Shown: one piece after another, positions 60,779 through 64,000 of the stretch | Layout of the letters: the number at the start of each line of letters is the position of its first letter | Position numbering within the stretch: the stretch's first letter is position 1 | Source: Calamus simplicifolius | Taxonomy: Eukaryota > Streptophyta > Magnoliopsida > Arecales > Arecaceae | Assembly (NCBI GenBank): GCA_900491605.1 | Contig: UESW01004998.1 | Span: 475,370-539,369, forward strand | DNA length: 64,000 bases | Direction: 5' to 3' | Position numbers and translations under genes: made by a program | The notes under the pieces: model-generated | What the model was told of the DNA's origin: nothing | What the model saw: the letters and a program-made list of their open reading frames with translations, nothing else | The model's database searches: none

Positions 60779-61740
60779 ATCTCTCCCTTTTTGATGATGA
60801 CAAAAACTTTGAGTATATGCATCAAAAATTCATTTGAACTAAGAGTTATAGTCACTATTAAAGCTTTAAAACTTTCTAACATAGAATTTGATGCCAATTT
60901 TTAAAATGAACTTTTAACAAATATGCTTGAGTTCTATAATAAACATCAATCAAGATGAATTAACTTTTATATGAAAAATTATTAAGCTCCCCCTGCATTA
61001 AATAACTCCCCTATGTAAATAAACTGAAATCGATTGATACAAATTGATTAGAATTTATAAATCTCAAATTTCTCTCCCCCTTTTTGATATGCCAAAAGAT
61101 TGAAATCTTATACTCCTTATATTCTTTCATTCTTTTTTTTATGCATATACAATTTCTCTCCCCTTTTTTGTTATCAGCAATAAGGTGAATTATCAGAGCG
61201 GGGTTGTTGGTTCATTAATCATAGAGATAGTAAACTCATTCATTGAAATTCAATCAATCAATCATAGACAAATTTGCAATAAAAGTGTAATTGTATTCCA
61301 ATGCAAGATTCATTACATGTGTCAATTCAAGTACATTCACAGTAAAGTAACATATTCAAGTATAATTCCTAGATACATGCTATCAAAGCAAGAAAGCAAG
61401 AAATCCTAAGATACAAAATAGGATAAGCCAGGATATCAAAATCAAACATGCTTATACACAATTTTCTTCAAATGTCCAATCATTTCCATAATATCATCTT
61501 TTTGAGTCTTCTTAAAACTTTCAAGACAAGCTTCAATTTGAGAAACGGCGAGGTCGATATCTTTCTTTAGTTGACTGGTAGCATGAAGATAAGTTCCAGA
61601 ACCGTCTGCAATGCCTTCCATCCTTTCAAAAATCTTATGAAGATCAGCGCTAAAGGATTCTACCGAGTTGCCAATGGAAAAATAATCATGTCAAGCCTTG
61701 AATTGATCTCTTCCTTCAACTGATTGAACTCCTCTCTCAA

Positions 61741-62010
61741 CTAACACATATCATTTGTCCTTTGACTATCATACTCAGCCAGTAAAGCTCTGAGCTGACC
61801 TATTTGCTCCTCAGAAAATCTTCCAGATGCCAAAGCTGACTGATGTGGAGGGTGAGTGCTTGGTCCAGCCACTGAGGGTCCAGCAGTAGATGGTCCAGCA
61901 GTAGATGGTCCAGGAATATCCTCTCCTCTGACCTCCTCAACTCTAACTTCTTCTGCTCTGGTCTCTTGTCCTCTTTTTATCCAATTTTTATTCTCTTTTC
62001 TGAAGCCCAT
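61741..62010 (-). pseudogene. extra-ORF C-terminal part of the Sire-type element
   Basis: An open 89-codon stretch with charged N-terminus (WIKRGQETRAEEVRVEEVRG), four tandem GPSTA/GPSVA repeats, and RFSEEQIGQLRALLAEYDSQ, a coiled-coil-like segment. It continues the extra ORF seen at 62780-62074 after frame breaks. Function unknown. Confidence 0.65.
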
Positions 62011-62073
62011 GCGGTGAATTGTAGAGACCTATAGTAATCAGTATGCCTTAATTTTTTAGTGGCTCATTATCCA

Positions 62074-62780
62074 TTATAGCACACCTTGGCTTCTAAAGAC
62101 TAAGGTTAGTATCATACCATATGGCAGTGTTGATCTCTTCTTAGTTGCTGCTTCTGCCATATAACCAATCATCATACCGGCAAGATTAACAGGTCTTCCA
62201 GTGAGAATACAGTCCATCAATAAGATGTCTCGCTCCGAGACATACTCAAACCTTCCAATTTTAGGAAATAAAATTCTTCCACAAATATTGTGAAGTAATC
62301 TGAGTTCCAAATTAAGTTGATTGGCCATGATTTCTTCAAACTCAGAAACTTCTCTCCCTAACATCCTTGATAGGGCACCTCCTCTGTCATCATGTTGATA
62401 TTCAACTAACCAATAGTAGGCATCTCCAATAGATTTCCAAGAGTCTCGGCCGTGATGATCACTTTAGTTCCTCTTACAAAACTCACTAAGCCTCCCTCTC
62501 CTCTACATAAATCATTGTAAAATTCTCTCACAAGGGCAGGGTATGTAGGGACATCCAAAGAACAGACTTTCTCCCATCCCATTTCTTCAACAAACGTCCA
62601 ATAGCAAAGCCCTCCGAAGCAAAAAAGTTAAAATCTACTTTTCTTCCGGTAGTAATGGCCTTACCCGCTAATTGGTCTACCCGTGGAGAAGATGGTGAGG
62701 GTGGAGAGTCATCTTGAGTGGCAGATGAAGAAGACGAAGCTTGCCTCCGAATCATCCTTTTCTCGGAACGGTCGAACCAC
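62074..62780 (-). pseudogene. extra (env-position) ORF of the Sire-type element
   Basis: The likely start is near 62756 (MIRRQASSSSSATQDDSPPS), followed by VDFNFFASEGFAIGRLLKKW. A frameshift near 62560 moves to DVPTYPALVREFYNDLCRGE and GLVSFVRGTKVIITAETLGN, then a stop; the frame resumes at 62364 with LNLELRLLHNICGRILFPKI and ILLMDCILTGRPVNLAGMMI. This block is a common plant retroelement protein of unknown role, not an envelope by sequence. Confidence 0.75.
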
Positions 62781-62909
62781 CAACAATAGCACGCCTTTTG
62801 GAGCCATGGGATTCGATTGGAATGAGTTATTGAGAGATTTGAGGGATTTGGAGGGATTGAAATCGGTTTGGAACGGTTTGGAAGGTTTAGGAGACGATAG
62901 GTTTCGTTT

Positions 62910-63085
62910 GGGGTCGACTCCGCCTTTTTATTTTGACCTAGTTCCACTTAGAGTCGACTCCCGAAAACGAGGTGTCGGCTCCGAACCAGAAAATCTGTCA
63001 GCGCCCGAATTAGAGTCGGCTCTAAGCCAGACAGAATATCAAAATATGAAGGTGTCGACTCCACAAACTGCAGGTGTCGACTCCA
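62910..63085. repeat. second array of GTCGACTCC palindromes
   Basis: Six copies (about 62910, 62949, 62971, 63011, 63051 and 63072) of GGGTCGACTCC/GAGTCGGCTCT words, in the non-coding stretch between RNase H and the extra ORF of the same element whose LTR holds the first array. Confidence 0.85.
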
Positions 63086-63281
63086 CAACAGTTTCAGTGA
63101 AAAATTTAAATTTCAAGGATCTGAAACTAATCAAATTAATCATCAAACTCTAGATAAGTGTTCCTTAACAATTGGGGAAACAATGAATCAAATTTCTAGA
63201 TAAATTTCCTTATTGGACATAGAGGATTTTCAAGAAATTAATGAAGTCTAGATAGTTGTTGTCCTTAAGAGTTTCAGAAAA

Positions 63282-63752
63282 TCATTCTAAAGGATCACAA
63301 ACTCCTAATTCTCCTCTAAGATAACAAAATCTTTCCTCACTCAAAGGTTTGGTAAAAATATCAGCTAATTGATCATTAGTATTAACATATTCAAGACAAA
63401 CATCTTTGTTAGTTACATGTTCTCTAATAAAGTGATGTCTAATTTCTATGTGTTTAGTTCTTGAATGTTGAATTGGATTCTTAGTTAGATTAATGGCACT
63501 AGTATTATCACATTTAATAGGAATTTTATCAAGTGTGATACCATAATCTTCAAGTTGTCGCTTAATCCAAAGGATTTGAGCACAGCAACTTCCAGCTGCA
63601 ACATACTCTGCCTCAGCAGTGGATAATGCAACCGAATTTTGCTTCTTGCTAAACCAAGAGATTAAGTTACTTCCTAAAAGTTGGCATGCCCCACTTGTAC
63701 TCTTTCTATCTAATTTACAACCAGCATAGTCAGAATCAGAATAAGCAATCAA
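63282..63752 (-). CDS. copia RNase H, open to the pol stop
   Basis: A 156-codon stretch reaching the natural pol stop. It has the RNase H acidic sites: AYSDSDYAGCKLDRKSTSG, SVALSTAEAEYVAAGSCCAQ, IKCDNTSAINLTKNP and QHSRTKHIEIRHHFIREHV, then NDQLADIFTKPLSEERF. The Met at 63752 is internal to the polyprotein; RT sequence continues to the right edge, with ILYLRAYLTASRPDI-like text broken by stops. This is the best-preserved copia domain in the window. Confidence 0.9.
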   Translation of the reverse strand: MIAYSDSDYAGCKLDRKSTSGACQLLGSNLISWFSKKQNSVALSTAEAEYVAAGSCCAQILWIKRQLEDYGITLDKIPIKCDNTSAINLTKNPIQHSRTKHIEIRHHFIREHVTNKDVCLEYVNTNDQLADIFTKPLSEERFCYLRGELGVCDPLE

Positions 63753-64000
63753 TTTTAAGGTTGAGTCTCTAGAATACCATAATCCTACATTTTTAGTTCC
63801 ATTTAAGTATCTAAAGATTCTTTTAACAGCAAATAAATGTGATTCCTTAGGATTAGATTGATATCTTGCACATAAGAAACAGAAAACATGATATCTGGCC
63901 TACTTGCAGTTAGGTAAAGAAGTGATCCGATCATACCTCTGTAATGCTTCTGATCTACTTTCTTACCTTCTTCATCCTTGTCCAGCTTGCATGAGGGACT
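63753..64000 (-). pseudogene. copia reverse transcriptase end
   Basis: Between RNase H and the window edge the minus strand reads the RT/RNase H connection (KRIFRYLNGTKNVGLWYSR, and further right SCKLDKDEEGKKVDQKHYRG then MIGSLLYLTASRPDIMF). The block is normal for copia, but a frame change near 63880 separates its halves. Truncated by the window. Confidence 0.75.

Larger units (their letters stand above)
59400..64000 (-). mobile_element. Sire/Maximus-type Ty1/copia element, 3' part
   Basis: Minus-strand element entering from the right edge. Going left it has the end of RT, RNase H (63752-63282), a non-coding region with palindromes, an extra ORF region at the env position (62780-61741), an A/T-rich non-coding region, a polypurine tract (AAAAAGGGAGAGAT just right of 60778) and the 3' LTR. 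An extra ORF between RNase H and LTR is the hallmark of Sire-type elements. The 5' LTR, gag and most of pol are beyond the window. Confidence 0.9.

Noticed and set aside
1..64000. CRISPR array, bacterial operon or organelle insertion
   Set aside because: The tandem repeats are few-copy and irregular without spacers, and no chloroplast or mitochondrial genes were seen.

Overview
The window is nuclear DNA of a flowering plant: GT-AG introns in every host gene, plant-type Ty1/copia and Ty3/gypsy elements primed by initiator Met-tRNA, L1- and RTE-type LINE remnants, MITEs, telo-box style leaders, and proteins that match plant families. The repeat content and gene structures would suit a monocot such as a palm, but the species is an inference I cannot test from sequence alone. 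No bacterial genes, CRISPR arrays or rRNA/tRNA genes were seen.

Layout. (1) 1-3182, plus strand: 3' part of a decayed copia element (integrase, RT, RNase H, 3' LTR). (2) 3293-10338, minus strand: four exons of a conserved plant gene whose second recognisable exon is split by a complete copia element at 4478-9998 with a perfect 5-bp target duplication (ATGCA). (3) 11840-16330: a cluster of seven related MITEs, some nested and some back to back, with TIR GGTAGTGTTTG and TAA/TTA target duplications. (4) 17053-19301: a 5'-truncated L1-type LINE between two diverged 280-bp direct repeats. (5) 19302-22000: AT-rich DNA with a three-copy tandem repeat and an RTE remnant. (6) 22416-38693, plus strand: a 16-exon SAC-domain phosphoinositide phosphatase gene with a 1-base frameshift in exon 4 and a tandem duplication of its last exon/3' UTR. 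(7) 40031-43995, minus strand: the gene for 40S ribosomal protein SA, with an in-frame TAG in exon 2. (8) 44108-49694, minus strand: a gypsy-type LTR element carrying only gag and protease, inserted 112 bp upstream of the RPSA ATG. (9) 52318-58283, minus strand: an intact 8-exon gene for translation initiation factor eIF3k (232 codons). (10) 59400-64000, minus strand: 3' part of a Sire/Maximus-type copia element with an extra (env-position) ORF and arrays of a GAGTCGACTC-like palindrome.

The host genes are two translation genes (RPSA, eIF3k), a membrane-lipid phosphatase and a large conserved plant protein; they are ordinary neighbours and do not form a pathway. The striking theme is damage: three of the four host genes carry a lesion (exonic insertion, frameshift, nonsense codon plus promoter-proximal insertion), while eIF3k reads cleanly. 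This may mean a decaying duplicate segment, a low-accuracy assembly, or both. No wholly new gene system was identified; the most unusual structures are the nested MITE cluster, the LINE flanked by long direct repeats, the two palindrome arrays in the Sire element, and a MITE-like filler inside the exonic copia insertion.
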